Source of the DNA: Flavobacteriaceae bacterium GSB9
GTDB taxonomy: Bacteria > Bacteroidota > Bacteroidia > Flavobacteriales > Flavobacteriaceae
Assembly (NCBI GenBank): GCA_022749295.1
Contig: CP062007.1
Location: 992,001 to 1,056,000 of the forward strand
Direction: 5' to 3'
Length of the DNA stretch: 64,000 nucleotides
Shown piece after piece: positions 41,888-50,413 of the stretch; the first letter of the stretch is position 1; every line of letters begins with the position of its first letter. The position numbers were made by a program, and so were the translations under genes. The notes beneath the pieces were generated by a model, which saw nothing but the letters and a program-made list of their open reading frames with translations, was not told where the DNA came from and made no database searches.

Positions 41888-44155
41888 TTATTTTATAAAA
41901 TCCAGATGCTCCCAAATGCCTTTGAAATCATCGTTTATTTTAATGGTTATTGTTTTTTCTAAATCCATATCGTCTGTACAATTTACATGCTCTGGGTACA
42001 GCGGAATTTCAGCACCTTCAACGACCCAAACGGGCATATCTTCCATAGGTGATTCAAAATCATTCAACCAGCGTCCGCCAACAATTTTTTCACCAGTAAA
42101 AAAGTTAATCCAACTCCCATTAGGCAGATAGACATCTCTTTTATTTTCTGAATTCATCATCGGCGCCACTAAAAAATCATCTCCGAAATAATACTGATCG
42201 TCAATATGCCAAACCATCTTATCATTTGGGTGATGCATTAGTAATGCTCTGATTACCGGAAACCCAGAAGATGTGGTTTTTTCGCTTTCTTGCAAGATGT
42301 ACGGCAATAGAGCATACCTCAACTTCCACCATTTACGAACGATATTGGCTACATTTGGATAATAATAAGGTTCCCGTTTGGATGTTCCGTGATAACGGAT
42401 ATGCGAGGTAAACACACCAAACTGTGTCCATCGCACGTATAAATCGTCCGGAATTACAGAATTCATGAAATTAGGCACGCCGTGAAACCCGGGCACATCG
42501 TGACTCCAAAATCCGAAGCCAGACAAGCCTAAATGCAATCCACCTTTTAGCGAGCCGGCCATACCATCCCAAGAGGCCGCGGCATCACCACCCCAATGAA
42601 TGGGGTAACGCTGGCAACCGCTCCATCCTGCACGTGCCCAAACAATACCATCACCAGTTACTTCTTCGGTAACCTCAAAAGCTGCTTTTTGATATAATAG
42701 CGCATACAGGTTATTGAGTTTTTCGGGCGACATATTATGGTAACTTGCATCTAAATGTATCTCTTCACCAAAGTCGGTTTTTATGCAAGTTACGCCCATC
42801 TCTAAAAGTTCGCGCAACAAATTTTTATACCATTCAACGGCCTCGGGAAACGTAAAATCAATACTTCCTGCATAATCGAGATTACTAAAATTAGAACCGC
42901 CTCGCATCACTTCGGCATTTAACTTTCCAATGTAATTATTGGCTTTTGCCTCTTCATACTGCTCGGCATCTTCAGAAATGTATGGCATTTGCCATAAACT
43001 AACACGATAGCCATTCTTTTTTAAATTAGAAACAAAGCGTTTAGGGTCTGGAAAGCGTTCGGCATTAAATTTCCATTCACACAGCCAATCGGTTTTAAAC
43101 CAACCTGTATCTAAATGAATTACATCGCAAGGATAATCTTCTTCTCTTAATCTATTGCAAATGGTATTGACTTCTTCTTCTGAAAAATAGGTCATTCGGC
43201 TCATCCAAACGCCATAACTCCATAGTGGTGGAACCGTAGGAAACCCAGTAATTTTTTTATATTGATGGATAATTTTGTCTGGTGTATCATCGCCTATTAG
43301 GAATATATCCAACACAGGCTCTTCTGCTAGCAATTGTACGGACCGGGTAGAAAAATCGGCCATTGAGAATTTACAATAAGTTGATGTATGCAAAAACAAA
43401 CCGTACATTTCACTGGAAAGATAAAAAGGAATATTTTTATAGGTACGTTTGTTGTTAACACCTTGCCCATCTTGATTTCTCATTTGGAACGTGTTTCCCG
43501 ATAAATCCATTTTACCAAAACGCTCCCCAGTGCCCACAAATTTTTCGTCGGGTTTGGCATGAAATGAGATGGATGCCTTACGCGGTTCACTATGTTGCTC
43601 AATAAAAGATAAGCACATGGCATCCATTCTGCCCGGAAAAAACTGATCGTAAGCACTTACCTTAATCGCTTTTTTACCATCTGGGTAAAACGTAGCCTGC
43701 ATTGATTCTTCGGGATATGGCAACAGGTCACTCCAATGGTCTATTTCTGGATCCGATAAATCGAAAACTGCGCGTGTTACATCTGCTGTATCTTTTACTA
43801 TCCATTCGCTTTCGGATTTTTCGACAACAAGCTGTTGTTCCTCTATATCATGTGCCAATTCAAGCATGGGCGATGTTTGGTCTATTTCCTGTTCAAAGCC
43901 AATGCTTACTCTTAAAATCTTGTCACCAAATGCTCTAACAAAAAGCTGAAATTCTTTTCGTGCTACCTCTTTATCTGGAGCGATTTCGTTAGATAGCAAC
44001 TGGCATTGAAAAGGCACAGTCAATACCACTCCCAAGCCCGTTTTACTAATATCTGTGGGTTTGCATGCTTTCCAAAGTTTAGAAACACCTTCCTCTTGCT
44101 CGAGGTCGGTATTAAAATCTAGAAAGTCGAAAAACTGATGGTTAGTCTGTTTCAT
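41888..44155 (-). CDS. GH31 alpha-xylosidase/alpha-glucosidase (YicI-like), cytoplasmic
   Basis: 755 residues, no signal peptide. The nucleophile is Asp461 (IKTDFGEE) and the acid/base Asp524 (HWGGDAAASW). The LSGFGFWSHD and IHLDTGWF segments match E. coli YicI closely, an alpha-xylosidase of the same length. The N-terminal GH31 beta-sandwich and the C-terminal beta domain are present. It would remove alpha-linked xylose (or glucose) from imported oligosaccharides. It abuts the beta-helix/mutarotase gene upstream (44156) with no gap, indicating coupling. Xylose as target agrees with pectic side chains or xyloglucan-like decoration, but no GH5, GH9 or GH74 is present to support xyloglucan. Confidence 0.9.
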   Translation of the reverse strand: MKQTNHQFFDFLDFNTDLEQEEGVSKLWKACKPTDISKTGLGVVLTVPFQCQLLSNEIAPDKEVARKEFQLFVRAFGDKILRVSIGFEQEIDQTSPMLELAHDIEEQQLVVEKSESEWIVKDTADVTRAVFDLSDPEIDHWSDLLPYPEESMQATFYPDGKKAIKVSAYDQFFPGRMDAMCLSFIEQHSEPRKASISFHAKPDEKFVGTGERFGKMDLSGNTFQMRNQDGQGVNNKRTYKNIPFYLSSEMYGLFLHTSTYCKFSMADFSTRSVQLLAEEPVLDIFLIGDDTPDKIIHQYKKITGFPTVPPLWSYGVWMSRMTYFSEEEVNTICNRLREEDYPCDVIHLDTGWFKTDWLCEWKFNAERFPDPKRFVSNLKKNGYRVSLWQMPYISEDAEQYEEAKANNYIGKLNAEVMRGGSNFSNLDYAGSIDFTFPEAVEWYKNLLRELLEMGVTCIKTDFGEEIHLDASYHNMSPEKLNNLYALLYQKAAFEVTEEVTGDGIVWARAGWSGCQRYPIHWGGDAAASWDGMAGSLKGGLHLGLSGFGFWSHDVPGFHGVPNFMNSVIPDDLYVRWTQFGVFTSHIRYHGTSKREPYYYPNVANIVRKWWKLRYALLPYILQESEKTTSSGFPVIRALLMHHPNDKMVWHIDDQYYFGDDFLVAPMMNSENKRDVYLPNGSWINFFTGEKIVGGRWLNDFESPMEDMPVWVVEGAEIPLYPEHVNCTDDMDLEKTITIKINDDFKGIWEHLDFIK

Positions 44156-46654
44156 TTATTGTATTTTCTCTAAAAACACCCAAGTTTCGTTTGCTGCAGT
44201 GCCTTCAATTCCTGTTTGGTATTTTTTCATTAGTTCGTTCCAATCGTTTACACGAGGATTATTTTCTGTCGTTTTGGGGTTCAACTCATCTAAATTGGCC
44301 CCTTTTGGAATACTGATGACCAATATTAACTGCCGCCCATTTTTAAAAACTTGCAGTCGCTGAAAATTAGCATTACAAAAACCCTTCGCTACTTCTGGCC
44401 ATTCTTCAAATTGAGTGTTGTGGTATTGTAAATATTCTTTCTGAAGGGCTTCATCTTCAACCAAATTAGCCGTTAAAAGCACATGTTCCCATTCGTTAGC
44501 CAACTGCTTATCCTCACAGCGATCAAATTTGTTAAAGTTATAAACAGGTTTATCGTAGGTTTTAATCATAGCCTTTGGATACACCAAAGCTAATTCGTTC
44601 TTTAAATGCCCAATATGGTTCATTTTTGCGTATAAAACCGTGTGGTTTTTCCATTGGTAGACTTGCGCATCGATAACACCATTGGTTTTTGCTACTTTTT
44701 TTATCTCGGCAGTATCAAAGCCCTCTCCAATCAATTCTACTGCGGCAAAATGAGGCACTTCTTGCATAGGCCAATCTTTATCAACCATAACGTGTTTTAA
44801 TAAATGTTTATAGGGCTTACGAATACCAGCATTTTTTTTGATGGTATCACTTACGTAAGCATTATTGTTAGTCCATAGGTTATTGGGACCATTGGCATTT
44901 TGAAGAAATTTTTCGGCTGGCACCCAATTATCTTTCACCGTTAAATAAGCCGAACCCTCATCGGTATACAAATAAAACCAGTGGTAAGGATCATGGGCAT
45001 AAGGATTAAAATAAATACTATCGATTACATTCTCTTTTATAACGCTTCCTGGTTGGGCAGATAAAGTATAAATTCCTGCCGTATCGTATAGGTGTTTCCC
45101 GTAATGGTGAATGTTGTTGGCTATTACTTTGTTGCCCGACATGGCGTTGATCGTTTTGGTCCAACCCCAACCTAAACCAATACCGGTATATGAGACTTCG
45201 GAAATCTCGTTGTACGCTATGGTTATATTCTTAACAAAGCCAGCGCTTATACCTACACAGCCCCAATCTTCGTTCGTCACATCAGTTATTAAATTATCAA
45301 TAATAGTTTCGTTGTTGCAAACTTCTCGCACATCTTTGGGGTTGTATGGCAAATGGGTTTCAAAGGCTTCTTCTGAAAAAACACCAACATTTATGGCACT
45401 TCCACCAATATCCTTGAACAAATTGCCCTGAACCAAATTGTTATTGGTTCCTTTGTTTAAGTCTAAACCTGTAGATGATAAATGCTGAAACTTACAATCT
45501 TGAAAACGCAAATGATTTGCGAAATTAACCTCAACGGCTGCACGTGGCCTTCCAATCCATGCCTGATTTTCGAGTCCAGCTTTATCGGGCGTTCCAGGGT
45601 TTTTAAGCTTGTAGGCATCTAAAAGATACATCCCTGCTTGAATGGGTACGTGCCCCTGTTGCGACGGACGTAGCCAATTGCTGTATTGAAACGAAATGCC
45701 TTTAAAATAGACATGACTAACGGGGAAATCAACTGTTCCTTTTATTTCAACTAAACTTTCTAAAATGGGTGCTACGACTTCTAGTGATCGTAATTTTTCT
45801 CCTTTTTTAGGGTAGTAATAAATTTTAGCATTTTCTTTATCCAAATACCATTCTCCAGGTTCGTTTAAAAGTGATTTAGCATTATTTAAATAGAACGCTG
45901 AATTTCCAGTTTTTTTAGAAATCCAAGGCGCTGGCCAAGGGTGCTCACTTTGAATGCGGCTTTCCGGTTGGTGGAAGTACAACTTGGCACTATCGCCTTT
46001 TACTTCCATGTTTTTAATACGAAGGTTGGCAATGGCCCACCATTGCTGAATAAACATTTCCATTCCTGGTTCGAACTTTATCGATTTGTCCTTGAAAGGA
46101 ATCCAACACGTTTCTGATTTTTTGTCCCACGATAAAATGCGGTCCATTTTATCACCTGAAGTACTTTTAGCCCGAACAGCCTTTGAGCCATTAACCCAAA
46201 GTTGCCTAAAATCTAATATAGCCCCAGCCTTTCTTGGCGCATCGGCTACCCAAACTTCTCCAGCCCTAAGTCCATTTATGGCGCCTGCTTTTTTCCAGTC
46301 TGTAATTTCCACACCACCACTTATAATCGGATTTGTACCCGTTTGTGCCATGATTGTGGTTGGACTTTCCGCAGTACCAGCATCCTCCGGCCTAATAAAA
46401 ATAGGTTCTTCAAGTTGGTAATTACCTTCTTTTAAAATGATTTTAACACCTCCTTGCACCTTGGGATTATTTAGGCGGCGCAAGTTCCTGACTTTTCTTA
46501 AAGCCATATTTACTGAAGCAAGCGGGCTATTCTCTTCCCCTGAATTTGTATCGTCTCCCGAGTTGCTCACCCATATATTTTGTGCATTACCTCCAAGAGC
46601 AACACAGAAAAAGAACAGATAAATGCTCCATTTAAGATTGTTATTTATCTTCAT
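44156..46654 (-). CDS. Secreted GH141-like beta-helix enzyme with C-terminal L-rhamnose-mutarotase-like domain
   Basis: 832 residues with a signal peptide ending GGNAQ at 25. Residues about 27-690 form a right-handed parallel beta-helix (IWVSNSGDDTNSG, AVEVNFANHLRFQDCKFQHLSSTGLDL, NKVIANNIHHYG). The pattern recalls GH141, which includes an alpha-L-fucosidase from a rhamnogalacturonan II pathway. Residues about 724-832 are different and match the L-rhamnose mutarotase (RhaM/DUF718) fold: EYLQYHN-x5-WPEV corresponds to the catalytic region EYQRRHNPIWPEL of E. coli RhaM. RhaM enzymes interconvert alpha and beta anomers and are normally free-standing and cytoplasmic; this one is secreted and fused to a putative hydrolase. 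It is the first gene of the long operon, behind a candidate operator at 46883-46900. The mutarotase call is fairly secure; the GH141 call is tentative. Confidence 0.8.
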   Translation of the reverse strand: MKINNNLKWSIYLFFFCVALGGNAQNIWVSNSGDDTNSGEENSPLASVNMALRKVRNLRRLNNPKVQGGVKIILKEGNYQLEEPIFIRPEDAGTAESPTTIMAQTGTNPIISGGVEITDWKKAGAINGLRAGEVWVADAPRKAGAILDFRQLWVNGSKAVRAKSTSGDKMDRILSWDKKSETCWIPFKDKSIKFEPGMEMFIQQWWAIANLRIKNMEVKGDSAKLYFHQPESRIQSEHPWPAPWISKKTGNSAFYLNNAKSLLNEPGEWYLDKENAKIYYYPKKGEKLRSLEVVAPILESLVEIKGTVDFPVSHVYFKGISFQYSNWLRPSQQGHVPIQAGMYLLDAYKLKNPGTPDKAGLENQAWIGRPRAAVEVNFANHLRFQDCKFQHLSSTGLDLNKGTNNNLVQGNLFKDIGGSAINVGVFSEEAFETHLPYNPKDVREVCNNETIIDNLITDVTNEDWGCVGISAGFVKNITIAYNEISEVSYTGIGLGWGWTKTINAMSGNKVIANNIHHYGKHLYDTAGIYTLSAQPGSVIKENVIDSIYFNPYAHDPYHWFYLYTDEGSAYLTVKDNWVPAEKFLQNANGPNNLWTNNNAYVSDTIKKNAGIRKPYKHLLKHVMVDKDWPMQEVPHFAAVELIGEGFDTAEIKKVAKTNGVIDAQVYQWKNHTVLYAKMNHIGHLKNELALVYPKAMIKTYDKPVYNFNKFDRCEDKQLANEWEHVLLTANLVEDEALQKEYLQYHNTQFEEWPEVAKGFCNANFQRLQVFKNGRQLILVISIPKGANLDELNPKTTENNPRVNDWNELMKKYQTGIEGTAANETWVFLEKIQ

Positions 46655-46882
46655 TTTAATGTCTAAAATTATAGTCAGTTTGGCTTTGTTTCACTAACAA
46701 CAGATTGAAATCCTAATGCTTACAAAAAAACAAGTTTGTTAATTTAATAAATTACAGTTGAAAAATTTATTTCTGAAACAAAATAATAGTATTGAACCTG
46801 TACCAAAGGCAAATTGGCATTTTCAACTATTACAATTGGCTAATATTGACTTTTTAACACTAAAAGAATGTTATTTTTATGC

Positions 46883-46900
46883 GTCGGTCAATTTTATAAA
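46883..46900. promoter_or_regulatory. Candidate PUL operator, copy 2 (before the long operon)
   Basis: GTCGGTCAATTTTATAAA lies 229 bases upstream of the beta-helix/mutarotase start, just past the Gfo/Idh stop. It matches the boxes at 11221-11238 (16/18) and 48088-48105 (16/18). The rest of the 254-base gap is AT-rich with no other clear signal. Confidence 0.65.
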
Positions 46901-46908
46901 GATTATTA

Positions 46909-47973
46909 CTAAAATCCATACTCTGATTTGATATCGGCAATTTTAACGGGCTTTCCTGTTTGCAAACTTCTGTCCATAGCTTGTAAAAGTGCTATCGTAC
47001 CTATACCTTCAGTCATATTTGGGTAGGCGGTAAAGTTTTGCTCGATGCTATCAACAAAATATTCCAAATAGTTTTGGTATTCACCAGCATGGTGTGATTG
47101 CCCTTCAAACCGGTAGTAATATTTAAGCTTTTCGTCGCCCCAATACACAATTTTTTCTTCACCATCTTTTGAGGTAAGCGAATACCTAAGTTCATGGTAA
47201 TCAGCTTGACTGGCACCTTTAGTTCCACGCAAAATACAGCTCAATGTACTATCTCGTTTTGTTGGTTGTGTTGGAGACGAATACACGCCACTAACCCTAG
47301 CTATATGGCCGTTTTTTGCTTTAAAAATAAAGTGCATCGTATCTTCGTTCTTCAAACCAGCTTCGTTTCCGTTTTCACTTATCATACCATAGCCCATCAC
47401 TTCCTCTATATCATCAAGATACCATCTCACGAAATCCACTGGGTGGCTCAACCCACCGTATAACCACTTAAAAGATTTCAACAACGACCAATCTTTCTTT
47501 AAAAACCAGCGGTTATCGGCGTGGTAGTGCGCTTCAACAGTAATTAAGTTTCCTATATCTCCGTTATCAAAATCTTTCCTTTGACGCTTCATTGGCTCTG
47601 AAAATCTAGAACTCTGACCGATAAAAACCTTTTTCCCTGTTTTTTCTCCTAATTCCAACAACGCTTTGGCGTTTGACAAATCATCAATAAATGGTTTTGT
47701 ACAAACCACATGTTTACCATGTATAAGCGCTTGCTTAACATGTGTAGCGTGGAGGTGATCGGGCGTGTAAATCGCTATGATGTCTATTGAAGCATCATCC
47801 AATATCTCTTGATAATTAGTAGTCCAGTTATTAAAATCAAACTCCTTAGCCCTTAACTTGCAAAGTTCTTGGTTTAAATCACAAACTTTCACCAATTCTA
47901 ATTTATTACTTTCTAATGCGGCCGACATGGTACTACGCCCTTCACCAAGACCTAGTATAGCTATTTTCAACAT
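46909..47973 (-). CDS. Gfo/Idh/MocA-family oxidoreductase
   Basis: 354 residues, no signal peptide. The N-terminal Rossmann fold begins ILGLGEGRSTM, followed by the family's HATHVKQALIHGKHVVCTKPF segment with the conserved Lys of TKP. The C-terminal alpha/beta domain is substrate binding. Family members oxidise sugar hydroxyls with NAD(P), often on inositols, glucosides or deoxy sugars. It is divergent from the AraC-type regulator and leads into the long operon, so it is probably the first cytoplasmic catabolic enzyme controlled by that regulator. It could work with the TIM-barrel isomerase and the PhyH oxygenase. Confidence 0.88.
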   Translation of the reverse strand: MLKIAILGLGEGRSTMSAALESNKLELVKVCDLNQELCKLRAKEFDFNNWTTNYQEILDDASIDIIAIYTPDHLHATHVKQALIHGKHVVCTKPFIDDLSNAKALLELGEKTGKKVFIGQSSRFSEPMKRQRKDFDNGDIGNLITVEAHYHADNRWFLKKDWSLLKSFKWLYGGLSHPVDFVRWYLDDIEEVMGYGMISENGNEAGLKNEDTMHFIFKAKNGHIARVSGVYSSPTQPTKRDSTLSCILRGTKGASQADYHELRYSLTSKDGEEKIVYWGDEKLKYYYRFEGQSHHAGEYQNYLEYFVDSIEQNFTAYPNMTEGIGTIALLQAMDRSLQTGKPVKIADIKSEYGF

Positions 47974-48006
47974 AATTTCAGTTCAGTTTAAAATGAAGAT
48001 TTACAA

Positions 48007-48026
48007 GCCACATACTAGTATGTGGC
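48007..48026. promoter_or_regulatory. Perfect 20-bp palindrome upstream of the oxidoreductase
   Basis: GCCACATACTAGTATGTGGC is a perfect palindrome with its inner edge 33 bases before the oxidoreductase start. On RNA it would form a tight stem only if the centre opens; as DNA it has the form of an operator for a dimeric repressor. It is distinct from the AraC-box candidate 60 bases away. Confidence 0.6.
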
Positions 48027-48087
48027 AATGGTAATTATTTAAACATAAAATTAACACTTTTACATTTTAATTATATTAATTTTAAGC

Positions 48088-48105
48088 GATGGTCAATTTT
48101 ATAAA
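48088..48105. promoter_or_regulatory. Candidate PUL operator, copy 3 (oxidoreductase / AraC regulator)
   Basis: GATGGTCAATTTTATAAA sits 114 bases before the oxidoreductase and 116 before the regulator start, in their shared divergent region. It shares GGTCAATTTTATAAA exactly with copy 2. Placement next to the regulator gene fits autoregulation. Confidence 0.65.
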
Positions 48106-48221
48106 TTTCCCTTTGTCATGTAGATTTTTTTGTTTAAAATCGCAGAATACTTAACCAATTCAAACCTAATTTTTAAAAAGCAAAAAGCACACATTAACGG
48201 CGTGCTTAAAACCCTAAGAAG

Positions 48222-49112
48222 ATGAGCAATCCTGGTATTTGGTGGCACAAAGAAAACCCCGGCCCTTTAGAGAACTTGCCTTTTATAATTCAATTTGGCA
48301 GTATGAAGTTTTCAAAAGTAAGGCTGGATGAAACCATGCGTCCGCACTTTAATGATGGTATTGAAATACATTTTGTTAACAGCGGCAAATACAAATGGGT
48401 GGTTGATGACAAAGAGATTGAGTTATTGCCAGACAATTTATGTATTACGGCACCCTGGCAACTCAACGGAAGCCCAACCGGAAAAATGGATATTGGACAA
48501 ATAAATTGGATGGTTATTAAACCAAAACAATACTCTAAAACAACACCTTTAGATCTCGGTTCTTGGACCAAGTTATCTCCTAAATTCCAAGAAAGTTTGG
48601 GCGCCATGATTGCTGACGACAACAACTTGGTAATTGAAAAAGCTAAATTGTTTAAAAAATACTTTATTGAACTAGAAAATGAACTTCGTAATAAAGAGCC
48701 AGGTTTTGAAATAATGGTTGGCAATATAATTGAAAACTTTTTTATTGATCTGCACAGGAACTTATCGTTCAGGAAACAAAAAATTCATGAAGAAAACAAT
48801 TTTATAGAAAACCTTACCCAATTGGTTATGCAAGATTTAAACAAAAAGTGGATTATAGACGATCTTGCCTACAAATTTGGGATGGGAAAAACAAAATTCA
48901 CTTACGAAGTAAAGAATTTAACAGGATATCCGCCGAATAGCTTTATCATTAACCTTAAAATTGAAAAGGCTATTGAAATGATTATGAAAGATGAATCTAA
49001 CATGTCTGATATTGCCTATGCCTGTGGATTTTCTTCTCTCCAGCATTTTACATCTACATTTTCGCAACGTATAGGTACTAGCCCCGGTAAATACAAAAAC
49101 CATAAAAAATAA
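48222..49112 (+). CDS. AraC-family transcriptional regulator
   Basis: 296 residues. The N-terminal cupin-like half (about 1-110: RLDETMRPHFNDGIEIHFVNSGKYKW) should sense a sugar. The C-terminal 100 residues carry the two helix-turn-helix units of AraC proteins (WIIDDLAYKFGMGKTKFTYEVKN and MSDIAYACGFSSLQHFTSTFSQRIG, ending SPGKYK). It is the only transcription factor in the PUL part of the window. It is divergent from the oxidoreductase, and three near-identical boxes near PUL promoters are the likely targets. It probably activates the locus when a released monosaccharide reaches the cytoplasm. Confidence 0.93.
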   Translation: MSNPGIWWHKENPGPLENLPFIIQFGSMKFSKVRLDETMRPHFNDGIEIHFVNSGKYKWVVDDKEIELLPDNLCITAPWQLNGSPTGKMDIGQINWMVIKPKQYSKTTPLDLGSWTKLSPKFQESLGAMIADDNNLVIEKAKLFKKYFIELENELRNKEPGFEIMVGNIIENFFIDLHRNLSFRKQKIHEENNFIENLTQLVMQDLNKKWIIDDLAYKFGMGKTKFTYEVKNLTGYPPNSFIINLKIEKAIEMIMKDESNMSDIAYACGFSSLQHFTSTFSQRIGTSPGKYKNHKK

Positions 49113-49115
49113 AAA

Positions 49116-49151
49116 TTGCTGCACCTTTGTAATTATAATACGGCACAGCAA
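49116..49151. terminator. Weak hairpin between the regulator and the lipoprotein gene
   Basis: TTGCTG (49116-49121) pairs with CAGCAA (49146-49151), and CTCTTTTCT follows. The stem is only six base pairs with a long loop, in the convergent gap after the regulator stop, so this may be a poor terminator. Confidence 0.3.
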
Positions 49152-49229
49152 CTCTTTTCTACGCTTTACAGTGTTTAACTTCTTGTTTTGCAAATATAGA
49201 TATTGAATTTATTCAATTTTAATTGATGG

Positions 49230-49895
49230 TTAAATGACTTTATCGATTGCAGATTCATCCACTACTTTTGCTCCAATAAGTTTTTGGTCTTCCAAAACTG
49301 CAATAACAAGATTTACGTAACTATTTATTGTTTCTCTCATTGATTGCGGATCAACTACATCTATATAGCCTTTCCATATCAACTCACGCTCATTTTCTGG
49401 ACAAATACAATACATTGAAGTTTCAACATGATATACAGTGTATTCGTTATAATAATCTGGATTATAATAGGCATCTTGGTATTTTAAATAATCTTCTTTG
49501 AACTTTTTAAAGGTCTCATCATAGCCATCGTAATTTTCTTTGTAGGCTATTACATCTTCAACACCCGAAACTTTTGTAAACAAAACCGTATCAAAACCTT
49601 CAGACAGCAACATGTTTTCTATGTTTTTAAGGTCTTCTCCTGTTTTTCTTTCTTCAGAAAATGAGGTTCCAAAAAAATTGAGGCTTGTTACAGATTCTAC
49701 TCCTCTATTTGCATATTGTGTTTGCAAATAGTCCTCAAACTGTTTTCTAGCCTTAAGATTGGATGTCATGCCTATCAATAAAACCTTTTTAGGGTTGTAC
49801 GATTCTATATCGGGGTTTTTCCAGTGTTCTACCAACTCTGTTGAAGAACAACCCGATACAAGTATAGCCATAATAAAGATTTTAACCCATTTCAT
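49230..49895 (-). CDS. Lipoprotein of unknown function
   Basis: 221 residues with lipobox VSGC (Cys16). I do not recognise the mature part with certainty. It starts STELVEHWKNPDIESYNPKKVLLIGMTSNL, has a tyrosine-rich stretch near 140 (YQDAYYNPDYYNEYTVYH) and a helical C-terminus, and might be a distant relative of DUF4136-type lipoproteins. It ends the stress island's minus-strand gene series, two bases after the small helical gene. An envelope stress role is possible only by association. Confidence 0.6.
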   Translation of the reverse strand: MKWVKIFIMAILVSGCSSTELVEHWKNPDIESYNPKKVLLIGMTSNLKARKQFEDYLQTQYANRGVESVTSLNFFGTSFSEERKTGEDLKNIENMLLSEGFDTVLFTKVSGVEDVIAYKENYDGYDETFKKFKEDYLKYQDAYYNPDYYNEYTVYHVETSMYCICPENERELIWKGYIDVVDPQSMRETINSYVNLVIAVLEDQKLIGAKVVDESAIDKVI

Positions 49896-49897
49896 TG

Positions 49898-50350
49898 CTA
49901 CTGTAATAATCGTTTTTGTTTGCCTTCTTTTATAATACCTTTTACCAATCCAAATAATTGTGATTTAAGTGATTTATAATCCTCGGTAAACTTCGTTACC
50001 TTGGCTATAAGTTCCACGTGTTCGTTTTTATAAGCGTCTTCCTCTTCGAGCTGGTCTTTGCCGTCGACCATTATTTTCAATCCTTTTTCGTGTTTTTTTA
50101 CAATCCTCAACAAAGACGCTGTTTTCTTTTGTGAATCGCCTAACCGGGCTATTATGTTTTTACTTTCTGAAAAGTGAGCAGAATCTATAAGCTGAAGCGT
50201 GTACGATTTAACCAAATCATCAAAAAACAACTGCTCATCTTTCATAAAATTGAGTTCAGACAACCACCCAAGCGAATCGCGATGCATAATTTCAGCACTT
50301 AACCAAGGCTGATATTTTACATTAATTTCTTTCGTTTTCATGATTTTCAT
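49898..50350 (-). CDS. Small helical protein of unknown function
   Basis: 150 residues from the ATG at 50350; a second ATG at 50341 is equally plausible, while the longer TTG or other starts add a leucine-rich tail unlike the rest. No signal peptide or membrane segment. It is almost all charged alpha-helix (SKNIIARLGDSQKKTASLLRIVKKHEKG, LIAKVTKFTEDYKSLKSQLFG), suggesting a small helical bundle. It lies between hsp20 and the lipoprotein gene and is probably co-transcribed with them. No function can be given. Confidence 0.6.
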   Translation of the reverse strand: MKIMKTKEINVKYQPWLSAEIMHRDSLGWLSELNFMKDEQLFFDDLVKSYTLQLIDSAHFSESKNIIARLGDSQKKTASLLRIVKKHEKGLKIMVDGKDQLEEEDAYKNEHVELIAKVTKFTEDYKSLKSQLFGLVKGIIKEGKQKRLLQ

Positions 50351-50413
50351 TTTTAAGATTAACAACAAGCAGAAAGCAGTACAGCGGTATCGCTTTCTGC
50401 TATAGTGATTACG

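Noticed and set aside
48290-48724. Minus-strand 144-residue open frame
   Set aside because: Antisense to the AraC regulator, whose domains are well conserved.
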